Positions 1-6,645 are shown, numbered from the stretch's first letter. The stretch: 9,997 nucleotides of DNA from an uncultured Methanobrevibacter sp. (GCF_900316895.1 NZ_ONER01000065.1:1-9997); one strand, 5' to 3'. Notes: generated by a model not told the origin, from the letters alone. Translations and numbers: made by a program.

Positions 1-528
1 ATTTTTAGTTAAATAAATATTTTTGATATTCTTATGGGTTCCATAGGTTTCACAGTTATTTAAAAAGTAAATTCCTCCGATATGGAGTAAAGTATCAATA
101 ATTGGATTAATTTTATGAGTTTCACAGATGGGTTGGGTATAATTTGCCAATCCATCTTCAATAATATTTGAATTCTCATTTTCATAAAACATGAAAGCAT
201 ATCCGCTAAAGGGATGGCCGTAGTTTTCCACATCCTTGTTAAAGGTCTTAATAAACAACAGTATTCTTAATTTTAAATAATTGTAAACATATGTTGTAAG
301 TCCTTTAATCATTTGTTTAATCCCTAATGTTTCAATGGACTGTTTGAGCCCTCCATATTTGGTTGCTTCAACCGGAACAATGATTGGATTGATATTTTTC
401 GAAATTTCTTCTGGGAATGTGTTGTGAACAATAATGATGTCATTTTCATCATATCCTTTTAACAACAAATATAAAAAATATGAATAAACAGATGTGAATA
501 ATCCTAAATTAATTTGTTTTTTTCCCAT
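1..528 (-). CDS. Glycosyltransferase, GT52/polysialyltransferase-like, N-terminal part (runs off the window)
   Basis: Reading the minus strand from the ATG at 528-526 gives 176 uninterrupted residues up to the window edge; the C-terminal part lies outside. The chain begins MGKKQINLGLF and has an acidic EDG motif at residues 124-126 (context NIIEDGLANY), followed near 164-173 by GTHKNIKNIY. An EDG/DDG-type motif in such a context is typical of the GT52 and polysialyltransferase group, which uses CMP-sugars to build surface polysaccharides. An AGGA ribosome site lies 6 bases before the ATG (minus strand, 538-535), which supports the start. The gene is divergent from the LicD gene at 686 and very AT-rich. 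I infer a role in surface glycan synthesis. The family is read from one motif and the overall look, so the exact donor and acceptor are unknown; another GT-B transferase is possible. Confidence 0.6.
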   Translation of the reverse strand, partial: MGKKQINLGLFTSVYSYFLYLLLKGYDENDIIIVHNTFPEEISKNINPIIVPVEATKYGGLKQSIETLGIKQMIKGLTTYVYNYLKLRILLFIKTFNKDVENYGHPFSGYAFMFYENENSNIIEDGLANYTQPICETHKINPIIDTLLHIGGIYFLNNCETYGTHKNIKNIYLTKN

Positions 529-552
529 AATTATTCCTACTATCCTTTTTGA

Positions 553-573
553 AATAGAAATGTATTTTCTATT
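553..573. repeat. Perfect 8-bp inverted repeat in divergent promoter region
   Basis: AATAGAAA (553-560) and its exact reverse complement TTTCTATT (566-573) are separated by TGTAT. The element lies just downstream of the TATA-like box of the minus-strand glycosyltransferase gene, where its transcript would start. It could be an operator for a dimeric regulator or a weak RNA hairpin. The arms are AT-rich, so chance occurrence is not excluded. Confidence 0.45.
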
Positions 574-575
574 AG

Positions 576-585
576 TAATTTATAG
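576..585 (-). promoter_or_regulatory. TATA-like box for the minus-strand glycosyltransferase gene
   Basis: On the minus strand this reads CTATAAATTA. Transcription starting about 25 bases downstream would leave a short leader of roughly 25 bases containing the AGGA site before the ATG at 528. The assignment rests on sequence and spacing only, and A/T-rich matches are common here. Confidence 0.4.
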
Positions 586-654
586 ATTAATTTTATCGTT
601 TATTAAATTAATATTTTTTTGATATTGTAATTGAAAAGCTATTTTCAAGATTAA

Positions 655-662
655 TTTTATAT
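655..662 (+). promoter_or_regulatory. TATA-like box for the first LicD gene
   Basis: TTTTATAT is centred about 27 bases before the ATG at 686. With the usual archaeal spacing of about 25 bases, the transcript would start at or next to the start codon. No Shine-Dalgarno-like sequence lies between (AAAATTGAAACT precedes the ATG), which fits a leaderless or nearly leaderless mRNA. Confidence 0.4.
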
Positions 663-685
663 GTTTTAAAATTAAAATTGAAACT

Positions 686-1507
686 ATGGCATTAAATTTA
701 AGACATTATTCTCCTGAAGATTTAAAACATTTACATGAACTTGAAGTCATGATTTTAAAGGACATGATTGATGTTTTAGAGAAAAACAACATTCCTTATT
801 TTGCCTATGGGGGAACTCATATTGGAGCGTTAAGGCATGAAGGTTTTATTCCATGGGATGATGATGTTGACATTGTATTATTCAGGGAGGATTATGAAAA
901 AGCTATTGAAGTTTTTAACAGGGAATTGGATCCGGATAAATATGAGGTATTGTCACCCTCCTTGATTGACGATTGTTTTTATTTATTTTCAATGGTTTCT
1001 TTAAAAGGAACCAAATATGCATTTTGGTACAGGGATTATGTAAGCTATAACGTCGGGATTCATATAGACTTCTTTGCACTTGATAATGTTCCGGACAGTG
1101 ATTTTAAATGCAAGTTATATTATTATAAAACCAGATTATTAAATCACTTACAAACCAATGCAATTATTGACATGAAGCATTCAAAAGCACATCACTTAAT
1201 CCATAAAGTGCTTAAAATTCTTCCATTTTCAAATAAAAAATGGAAAGATATTACATATAATGCTATAACCAAATATAATAAAGAAGATACTAAAAGAGTT
1301 GCTGATGCTGGTGAAATCAGTGGATTTTTTGCTTATGACAGAGATATTTTTAAACCGGGCATTAAAACTAAATTTGAAAATATAGAGGTTGTGGTGCCCC
1401 AATCTGATGAAATTTTAATTCAACTTTTTGGGGATTATATGCAAATTCCTCCTGAAGAAGAAAGATATAATTCCGCTCCGGAAGTTCTTGATTTTGGAAA
1501 ATATTAA
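686..1507 (+). CDS. LicD-family phosphotransferase (first copy)
   Basis: The 273-residue protein belongs to the LicD family, whose best-known members transfer phosphocholine from CDP-choline to cell-surface glycans. The hallmarks are present: GALRHEGFIPWDDDVD at residues 47-62, with the acidic catalytic cluster typical of this nucleotidyltransferase-fold family, HIDFFALD at 126-133, and FGDYMQIPPEEERYN at 248-262 near the C-terminus. It is a clear paralogue of the gene at 7773, sharing ILKD, KNN, GFIPWDDD, GDYMQ and PPEE. One difference is that the His after RYN in the second copy is Ser here (RYNSAPE). No signal peptide or membrane segment is apparent, so a cytoplasmic enzyme is expected. 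It appears to be its own transcription unit. Given the phosphonate operon behind it, the transferred group may be a CMP-activated phosphonate rather than phosphocholine; that substrate is inferred. Confidence 0.85.
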   Translation: MALNLRHYSPEDLKHLHELEVMILKDMIDVLEKNNIPYFAYGGTHIGALRHEGFIPWDDDVDIVLFREDYEKAIEVFNRELDPDKYEVLSPSLIDDCFYLFSMVSLKGTKYAFWYRDYVSYNVGIHIDFFALDNVPDSDFKCKLYYYKTRLLNHLQTNAIIDMKHSKAHHLIHKVLKILPFSNKKWKDITYNAITKYNKEDTKRVADAGEISGFFAYDRDIFKPGIKTKFENIEVVVPQSDEILIQLFGDYMQIPPEEERYNSAPEVLDFGKY

Positions 1508-1510
1508 ATG

Positions 1511-1531
1511 GACCGATTTCATCGTCTTTTT
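1511..1531 (+). terminator. Terminator-like hairpin and T tract after the first LicD gene
   Basis: Three bases after the LicD stop codon, GA-CGAT pairs with ATCG-TC around a TTC loop, with one bulged C (1513), and runs directly into five Ts (1527-1531). The stem is short, but in archaea the T tract itself is the main termination signal. This suggests that the LicD gene and the operon beginning at 1646 are separate transcripts. Confidence 0.4.
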
Positions 1532-1601
1532 AATTGTTAATCTTTAAACCAATAATGGTTGTAATAATTGGATATGTTGGTAATTTTTAAATATTTCTTT
1601 T

Positions 1602-1610
1602 TTTATAAAT
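1602..1610 (+). promoter_or_regulatory. TATA-like box for the phosphonate operon
   Basis: TTTATAAAT lies about 40 bases before the ATG at 1646. Initiation about 25 bases downstream, near 1630, would give a short leader that includes the AAGGT ribosome site at 1634-1638. A second AT-rich candidate at 1612-1625 is too close to the start to leave that site in the transcript. Confidence 0.4.
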
Positions 1611-1645
1611 AATATATTATATAAAATTTGATTAAGGTAATTATT

Positions 1646-2955
1646 ATGAACTCTGATAAACCTATCGTTTACACTTGTTTTTGCACTGATGTTATTCATG
1701 ATGGTGTCACTTAAATTTAATTAATGAAGCAAAAAAATACGGTGATATTGTAATTGGTGTTTTATGCGATTCTGAAATGGTTAAATATAATAAATTTCCA
1801 TTAAAGTCCACCAAAGAACGTGTTGAATTAGTCAAATCAATTCCTGATGTTAAAGAAGTTATAATTCAGGATAATATCATGTATGATAAAGTAGTTGAAG
1901 AACTTCGCCCGGATTATATCATCCACGGCGACAACTGGGCTGAAGACTCAATGAAGGTAATCAAGAAAAACATCTTAAAATGTTTGGATGAATATGGTGG
2001 GGAGCTTATAGAGGTTCCATACACATTCAATCCTAAAGTCCAAAAGATTGACAGGCAAATGAGGGAAAAACTGGCAATGCCTGAGCTTAGAAGAAAAAGA
2101 TTAAGACAATTGTTAAATATGGTCCCGGTCGTTAAGACAATTGAGGTTCACAGTGGTCTTACAGGTTTGATAGCAGAAAAAACAGTAATTGCCGAAGACA
2201 ATCACATTGACCAGTTCGAAGCGATGTGGATTTCAAGCTTATGCGACAGTACCGAAAAGGGAAAACCGGACATAGAACTTGTGGACATGACATCAAGATT
2301 CAGGACAATCAACGATATCATGGAAGTCACCACAAAGCCAATCATTTTCGATGGGGATACCGGAGGAATCGCTGAGCATTTCGTTTACACTGTGAGATCT
2401 TTAGAGAGAATGGGAGTTTCAGCAGTCATCATTGAAGATAAGATAGGATTGAAGAAAAATTCCCTCTTTGGAACCGAAGTCGAGCAGACCCAGGATGAAA
2501 TCGAGCACTTCTGTGAAAAGATTGCTGCAGGAAAAAATGCACAATTGTCTGATGACTTTATGATTATTGCTAGAATTGAGAGCTTAATTCTTGAACAGGG
2601 CATGGATGATGCATTAAAAAGGGCATTTGCATTCAGAGATGCCGGTGCTGACGGAATAATGATTCACAGCAGACGCAAAGAGCCTGATGAGATATTGGAG
2701 TTCTGCGACAAGTTCAGGGCTGAAGACAGCGAAACCCCAATTGTGGTTGTTCCTTCATCATACAACACAATCACTGAAGATGAATTGATAGAGCATGGCG
2801 TAAACATAGTCATTTATGCCAACCAATTACTCAGGGCAGCATTTCCTGCAATGCAGAATGCTGCAAAAAGCATCCTGAAATATCACAGGGCACATGAGAT
2901 AGATGAAGAATTATTATCCATAAAAGATATCATTACATTAATCGATGAGTTATAA
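1646..2955 (+). pseudogene. pepM: Full-length nucleotidyltransferase-PEP mutase fusion, frameshifted by 2 bases
   Basis: The ATG at 1646 has a good ribosome site (AAGGT, 1634-1638, 7 bases upstream). It encodes MNSDKPIVYTCFCTDVIHDG and then hits a TAA at 1712. The sequence there is GGT-GT-CAC. Removing one GT of the GTGT at 1704-1707 continues the frame as HDGHLNLINEAKKYGDIVIG, which restores the HxGH motif of the cytidylyltransferase-like superfamily and joins directly onto the PEP mutase frame. The repaired protein would be 435 residues, with an N-terminal nucleotidyltransferase domain (about 1-125) and a PEP mutase domain (about 150-430). No start codon exists in the downstream frame between its opening at 1702 and the ATG at 1777. 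The break may be a real mutation or a sequencing or assembly error. The sequence shows the break and its one-step repair; whether it exists in the living strain cannot be seen here. Confidence 0.75.
1777..2955 (+). CDS. pepM: Phosphoenolpyruvate mutase (intact downstream frame)
   Basis: This is the intact 392-residue frame of the broken fusion gene. It interconverts PEP and phosphonopyruvate, the C-P bond-forming step of nearly all known phosphonate pathways. The diagnostic signature EDKxxxxxNS is present as EDKIGLKKNS at residues 220-229, separating true PEP mutases from isocitrate lyase-type relatives. DGDTGG at 192-197 supplies the Mg2+-binding acidic residues, and HSGLTGLIAEK at 125-135 starts the TIM-barrel domain. 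Residues 1-80 are the rest of the nucleotidyltransferase domain (including RPDYIIHGDNW at 44-54), now without its HxGH loop. The ATG at 1777 is the first start codon in this frame but has no Shine-Dalgarno sequence and sits inside the domain, so it is unlikely to be the native start. The mutase core itself looks undamaged. The metallophosphoesterase gene follows after 8 bases. Confidence 0.85.
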   Translation: MVKYNKFPLKSTKERVELVKSIPDVKEVIIQDNIMYDKVVEELRPDYIIHGDNWAEDSMKVIKKNILKCLDEYGGELIEVPYTFNPKVQKIDRQMREKLAMPELRRKRLRQLLNMVPVVKTIEVHSGLTGLIAEKTVIAEDNHIDQFEAMWISSLCDSTEKGKPDIELVDMTSRFRTINDIMEVTTKPIIFDGDTGGIAEHFVYTVRSLERMGVSAVIIEDKIGLKKNSLFGTEVEQTQDEIEHFCEKIAAGKNAQLSDDFMIIARIESLILEQGMDDALKRAFAFRDAGADGIMIHSRRKEPDEILEFCDKFRAEDSETPIVVVPSSYNTITEDELIEHGVNIVIYANQLLRAAFPAMQNAAKSILKYHRAHEIDEELLSIKDIITLIDEL

Positions 2956-2963
2956 GTGGTCAA

Positions 2964-3689
2964 ATGTCAAGATATGCAATTTTATCAGATATTCATGGAA
3001 ACCTGTTTGCACTCGAGGAGGTAGTCAGGGATTTCAAAGACATAGACCATATCATCCTTCTTGGGGATTTGATAGACTACGGAATGCAGTCCAATGAGGT
3101 TGTTGAATTCATTCATGAGAATTTGACCGAAAAAATCATTTGCAATCTCTGGGGAAACCATGAAAAGGCGATTCTGACCGAAGACTATAATCACTTTTCA
3201 AGCAAAAGGGGAGTTGAATCCGCCCAGTATATTGGCTCTCAGCTTTCTGATTTCACAAAATCCTATTTGGATAATGAATGCGCCCACGAGGGATTTTATG
3301 AAATGAATTTGGACGGCAAAAAAGTATTGGCGATTCATGGATCACTTAACGACAACTACTGGAAATCAATTTTTCCGGACAATCTCAATGGAGAATATTC
3401 CGAATATGACATTGTGCTGTCTGGCCATTCCCACTATCCGCATGTGTTCCAGAAGTTTTATGAGGCCGACAATCCTGAAATGAGGAATAAAAAATCAGTC
3501 TTATTCATTAATCCCGGCTCTGTCGGACAGCCTAGAAACCACAATCCCAATGCTCAGTATGCGGTCTTGGACAGTGGAAGCATGGGCGTTGAATTAAGAT
3601 CGGTCGAATATCCAAAGGATAAGGCAATGAGTTTATATGATGGTAATGTTGATGATTTTTACAGAAAACGTTTAGAAAGAGGAGTTTAA
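2964..3689 (+). CDS. Calcineurin-like metallophosphoesterase (YfcE/MJ0936-like)
   Basis: The 241-residue cytoplasmic protein has the full set of metallophosphoesterase motifs in order: SDIHGN (residues 8-13), GDLIDYG (34-40), GNHE (64-67), IHGS (124-127) and GHSH (154-157), followed by NPGSVGQPR (183-191), characteristic of the small YfcE-type branch. These enzymes use two metal ions, often Mn2+ or Ni2+, to hydrolyse phosphomonoesters or phosphodiesters. It starts 8 bases after the PEP mutase stop, with AGTGGT (2955-2960) just upstream, and its own stop abuts the next ATG. Its place within a phosphonate operon suggests it hydrolyses a phosphorylated or nucleotidylated intermediate, or a side product, of that pathway. 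That role is inferred; the substrate cannot be read from sequence. Confidence 0.85.
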   Translation: MSRYAILSDIHGNLFALEEVVRDFKDIDHIILLGDLIDYGMQSNEVVEFIHENLTEKIICNLWGNHEKAILTEDYNHFSSKRGVESAQYIGSQLSDFTKSYLDNECAHEGFYEMNLDGKKVLAIHGSLNDNYWKSIFPDNLNGEYSEYDIVLSGHSHYPHVFQKFYEADNPEMRNKKSVLFINPGSVGQPRNHNPNAQYAVLDSGSMGVELRSVEYPKDKAMSLYDGNVDDFYRKRLERGV

Positions 3690-4697
3690 ATGAAGATTTT
3701 ATATGTAATTAGCGGTGTAACCGGAATGACAGGTAACGAGCTTGTGAGACAGCTCATAAATCAGGATGAAGACCAGGTGGAAATCATCGGCTTTGATAAT
3801 TTCTACGCATCATCAATCGATACGGTAAAGGATTGTCTTGACAGTGATGCATTCACATTCTTTGAATATGACCTGAATGACAAGGAACAGATGGCAGAAA
3901 TTGAATATCTTGTAAACAAATCCAAGGATGAATTTGATGAGGTCATATACATCAACTGTGCGGCGGTTGTTCACACAGAGCACTTTTATAACGTTTATGA
4001 AACTTATGAGACAAATGTCGTTGGAATGAACGACTTCTTGGAACAGGCAATTCGCGTCGGGGCCGAAAAATACATCAACTGCTCCACATCAGAGGTCTAC
4101 TCAATGAACTCCTGGAATGAGGACGGCGGTGTCAAGGAATCAGATTACATCACTATGGCCGATGCGGAACACAGCCAGAGGACAAGCTATGCAACAGGAA
4201 AATTACTGACAGAGTTTTTCATGAAGGATGCCGTCGATACAGGAAAAATCAAGGGCTGCTCCATCCGATTTGCAAACGTATACAGCAGGGATGAAAAGTA
4301 TCCTAAGCATATCATTCCACATATCATCGACAGCTTCAAGAACACAGGTGAAGTCACTTTGCTTGAAAACTCAAAAGTAAACTGCAGAACATTTTTAAAC
4401 AATTATGACAGCTGCAGTGCCGTTTTGGCATTGGCAAAAACTGATTCCGCACTTGACGGTTCCATTTATAACGTTGCAACCGATGAGGAAATATCCATCA
4501 TTGACCTGACAAAACTTATTGCAGATAAAATGGGAATTGAAGACCCAACAATCAAATTCGAAGGATACAGGGAGTCAGATCCTGAAAGGAGACTTCTGTC
4601 AACTGAAAAAATCAGAACCAGAACTGACTGGGAACCTATTATAGATTTGGATAAGGGTCTTGATGAATGTGTTGAAAACTACACAAAAGGTGAATAA
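3690..4697 (+). CDS. Extended-SDR NAD-dependent epimerase/dehydratase family protein
   Basis: The 335-residue protein has the extended short-chain dehydrogenase fold. A GxxGxxG dinucleotide motif lies at residues 9-15 (GVTGMTG), an acidic D36 in IIGFDNF at the end of strand 2 suggests NAD rather than NADP, CSTSEVY at 131-137 carries the catalytic Ser/Thr, and Y167xxxK171 (SYATGK) is the active-site pair. RFANVYS at 193-199 and a C-terminal substrate-binding region complete the family pattern. Most relatives epimerise, dehydrate or reduce nucleotide-sugars. It begins directly after the previous stop with a strong GAGGAG site (3679-3684) and overlaps the next gene by one base. It could make the acceptor sugar for the surface glycan or act on a phosphonate intermediate; sequence alone does not decide. 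Confidence 0.85.
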   Translation: MKILYVISGVTGMTGNELVRQLINQDEDQVEIIGFDNFYASSIDTVKDCLDSDAFTFFEYDLNDKEQMAEIEYLVNKSKDEFDEVIYINCAAVVHTEHFYNVYETYETNVVGMNDFLEQAIRVGAEKYINCSTSEVYSMNSWNEDGGVKESDYITMADAEHSQRTSYATGKLLTEFFMKDAVDTGKIKGCSIRFANVYSRDEKYPKHIIPHIIDSFKNTGEVTLLENSKVNCRTFLNNYDSCSAVLALAKTDSALDGSIYNVATDEEISIIDLTKLIADKMGIEDPTIKFEGYRESDPERRLLSTEKIRTRTDWEPIIDLDKGLDECVENYTKGE

Positions 4698-5461
4698 TGA
4701 AAATAGCAATCATAACAGTGGCAGGAATATCCAGCAGATTCAACAGAGGCATCCCAGAAGAGGAAAAGATATTGAAATGCATATACTGGGAAGATGACCC
4801 TAAAAATACCCTGATTTATCAGCTGCTCAATAAGGTATCCTCATATGATAAAATCATTGTTGTCGGAGGATTCAAATTTGATAATCTTGCCGCATACATG
4901 TCCGAAAACGTTTCCGCTGAGCTTAAGGAAAAAATCTCACTGTGCAACAATGACCATTATGACGATTTGAGCTCCGGTTACAGTCTGTACCTTGGGGTTA
5001 AAGAGGCATTAAGCTATGATAATGTTGATGAAATCCTGTTTGTGGAAGGTGACCTGGATATAGATGACGAATCCTTTTCAAATGTCGTAAAATCACAGAA
5101 GAATGTCATAACCTACAATAAGGAACCTATATATTCAAACAAGGCAGTTGTGCTTTACCAAAATGAAAATGATGATTACAAATATCTGTTCAACAGTGAC
5201 CATGGGCTCCTGGCCATTGAAGAGCCGTTCAAGGCAATATTCAACTCCGGCCAGACATGGAAGTTCAGGGATGACGAAATCCTTGAAAGAGCCAATACTT
5301 ACTTCAAGAATAATATAATCGAGGATACAAACCTCGGAATTATCCAGAAATACTTTGATTTAGTTGACAATGATGAAATAGAAGTCATTGAATTGAAGCG
5401 ATGGGTAAACTGCAATACACGTGACGATTACAAAATTATAAAAGAATATTGGAGCAAATAA
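4697..5461 (+). CDS. MobA/LicC/PntC-like nucleotidyltransferase
   Basis: The 254-residue protein resembles the GT-A-fold nucleotidyltransferases that activate small phospho-compounds (LicC for phosphocholine, PntC for 2-aminoethylphosphonate). The N-terminal nucleotide-binding loop is TVAGISSRFNRG (residues 7-18), a divergent form of the usual AAGxGxR, followed by EEKILK (22-27) with the conserved lysine. NNDHYDDLSSGYSL (84-97) matches the NDxY...SL region of LicC-type enzymes, VEGDLDID (116-123) gives the metal-binding acidic residues, and WVNCNTRDDY (236-245) is the usual C-terminal motif. The start ATG overlaps the preceding stop (TAATG) and has a strong AGGTGA site (4688-4693). Probable role: forming a CMP-phosphonate from CTP for transfer by LicD. 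The family is fairly sure, the substrate is inferred. Confidence 0.75.
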   Translation: MKIAIITVAGISSRFNRGIPEEEKILKCIYWEDDPKNTLIYQLLNKVSSYDKIIVVGGFKFDNLAAYMSENVSAELKEKISLCNNDHYDDLSSGYSLYLGVKEALSYDNVDEILFVEGDLDIDDESFSNVVKSQKNVITYNKEPIYSNKAVVLYQNENDDYKYLFNSDHGLLAIEEPFKAIFNSGQTWKFRDDEILERANTYFKNNIIEDTNLGIIQKYFDLVDNDEIEVIELKRWVNCNTRDDYKIIKEYWSK

Positions 5462-5462
5462 A

Positions 5463-6644
5463 ATGAAAACATTGGATGAAAGATTAAAAATAGTTGAAGA
5501 ACATGTTAAAAATGATGAGATTACAATAATGATAATAGGTTTAGGAAGTGTCGGAACCTATTTACTGGATTTTTTAGTTAGCAAAAACGATCCTGCAATA
5601 AAATTGGTTGTCGTCGGAAGAAATGCCGAAAAAATGCAATCCGACGTCAATATCGTAAGAGTGGCAAGCCTCATTCGTGAGCTCAACAAGTCACAAATCG
5701 AAATCGAAGCGGGCGTTGATTTGAATGACATTGAATCAATCAAAAATGCAATTGCCAAATACAATCCTGATTTCATTGTAAACTCAAGCAGAGCATATGC
5801 AGGAATCAAATACGGAAGCATTTCCTGGCATAACGTAAGGGCATATGGAATCTGGACTCCACTCTCCATCAAATTCACCAAAAACATAATGGAAGCATGC
5901 GATGCTGCAGACACCGATGCTGTTGTCATCAACACATCCTACTCCGATGCTGTAATTCCATGGCTTAAAAGTGCCGAAAAAGCATATCCTGACTTTGGAA
6001 GCGGAAACCTCAATCACCTGATTCCAAGGATGAAATTTGCAGTGGCAAACATATTGGGTGTTGACGATTTCTGGAACGTTGATTTTAATTTCGCAGCTGC
6101 ACATTTCCATGATGTTGTAATAAGCAAGGAAGGCCAGACCGAAGGTGTTGACCTGCCTCTCAAAATCTATTACAGGGGAGAGGAAAAGGACATCCCTCAT
6201 GAAGATATCTACAGCCAATGTTCAATCAGCATGCCTGTTGACCAAAAAAGAAACATGATGAATGCATCAAGCAATTACCGCATAATCTCAGCGGTCATCG
6301 ATGCAATAAGAACCGGCGAAGACCAGAAAGTATTTGCACCGGGAGTATTTGGCCATATCGGAGGATATCCTGTAATTATAGGATATAAGGATGGAAACAT
6401 ATCCGCATGGATTGACGAGTCAGTATTCACATTCGATGAAATGGATAAGGCAAATCGCGAATCCCTGGCACTGGATGGTGTTGAAGACATCAGGGACGGT
6501 GCACTGTACTACACCGATGATTTAATCGCAAAGGTTAAGGATGCATTCGGCGAAGACCTTCCAAAAGAAGTTAAATATGAAAACATCGAGGAAACTGCAA
6601 ACTTCCTGATTGAAAAGATCATAACTCCACAATTAAACGGATAA
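5463..6644 (+). CDS. NAD(P)-binding Rossmann-fold dehydrogenase-like protein, family not recognised
   Basis: The 393-residue protein has a Rossmann nucleotide-binding segment near the N-terminus (IMIIGLGSVGTYLLDFL, with GxGxxG at residues 26-31), a second-strand end VVGRNAEK (51-58), and VNSSRAYAG (106-114) in the next sheet region. The C-terminal half is a mixed domain containing FNFAAAHFHDVV (208-219), PGVFGHIGGYPVIIGY (293-308) and AWIDES (315-320). I do not recognise a named family; the N-terminal layout recalls saccharopine or homoserine dehydrogenase-type proteins. A GGAG site (5451-5454) precedes the ATG, and the gene sits one base after its upstream neighbour and one before phosphonopyruvate decarboxylase. 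With no transaminase or iron alcohol dehydrogenase in the window, it is the best local candidate to reduce or oxidise phosphonoacetaldehyde or phosphonopyruvate. That is inference from position. Confidence 0.6.
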   Translation: MKTLDERLKIVEEHVKNDEITIMIIGLGSVGTYLLDFLVSKNDPAIKLVVVGRNAEKMQSDVNIVRVASLIRELNKSQIEIEAGVDLNDIESIKNAIAKYNPDFIVNSSRAYAGIKYGSISWHNVRAYGIWTPLSIKFTKNIMEACDAADTDAVVINTSYSDAVIPWLKSAEKAYPDFGSGNLNHLIPRMKFAVANILGVDDFWNVDFNFAAAHFHDVVISKEGQTEGVDLPLKIYYRGEEKDIPHEDIYSQCSISMPVDQKRNMMNASSNYRIISAVIDAIRTGEDQKVFAPGVFGHIGGYPVIIGYKDGNISAWIDESVFTFDEMDKANRESLALDGVEDIRDGALYYTDDLIAKVKDAFGEDLPKEVKYENIEETANFLIEKIITPQLNG

Positions 6645-6645
6645 A

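Noticed and set aside
1547..1571. Inverted repeats AACCA/TGGTT and CCAAT/ATTGG in the spacer before the operon
   Set aside because: The arms are 5 bases, overlap each other and are AT-biased, so they are likely to occur by chance; no T tract follows directly.
1700..1714. Programmed -1 frameshifting as the explanation of the broken PEP mutase frame
   Set aside because: The overlap of the two frames has no slippery X-XXY-YYZ heptamer (it reads GGT GTC ACT TAA), and no strong downstream hairpin is evident. The clean restoration of the HxGH motif by deleting GT points to a simple 2-base insertion.
2385..4402. Short minus-strand open frames at 2385-2603, 2985-3194 and 4187-4402
   Set aside because: They are antisense to PEP mutase, the metallophosphoesterase and the SDR gene, and show no recognisable motif or family resemblance.
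5558..6218. Two minus-strand open frames of 125 and 144 codons opposite the dehydrogenase gene
   Set aside because: They overlap each other and lie fully inside a tight plus-strand operon gene with motifs. Their Ser/Cys-rich low-complexity sequences look like antisense shadows.
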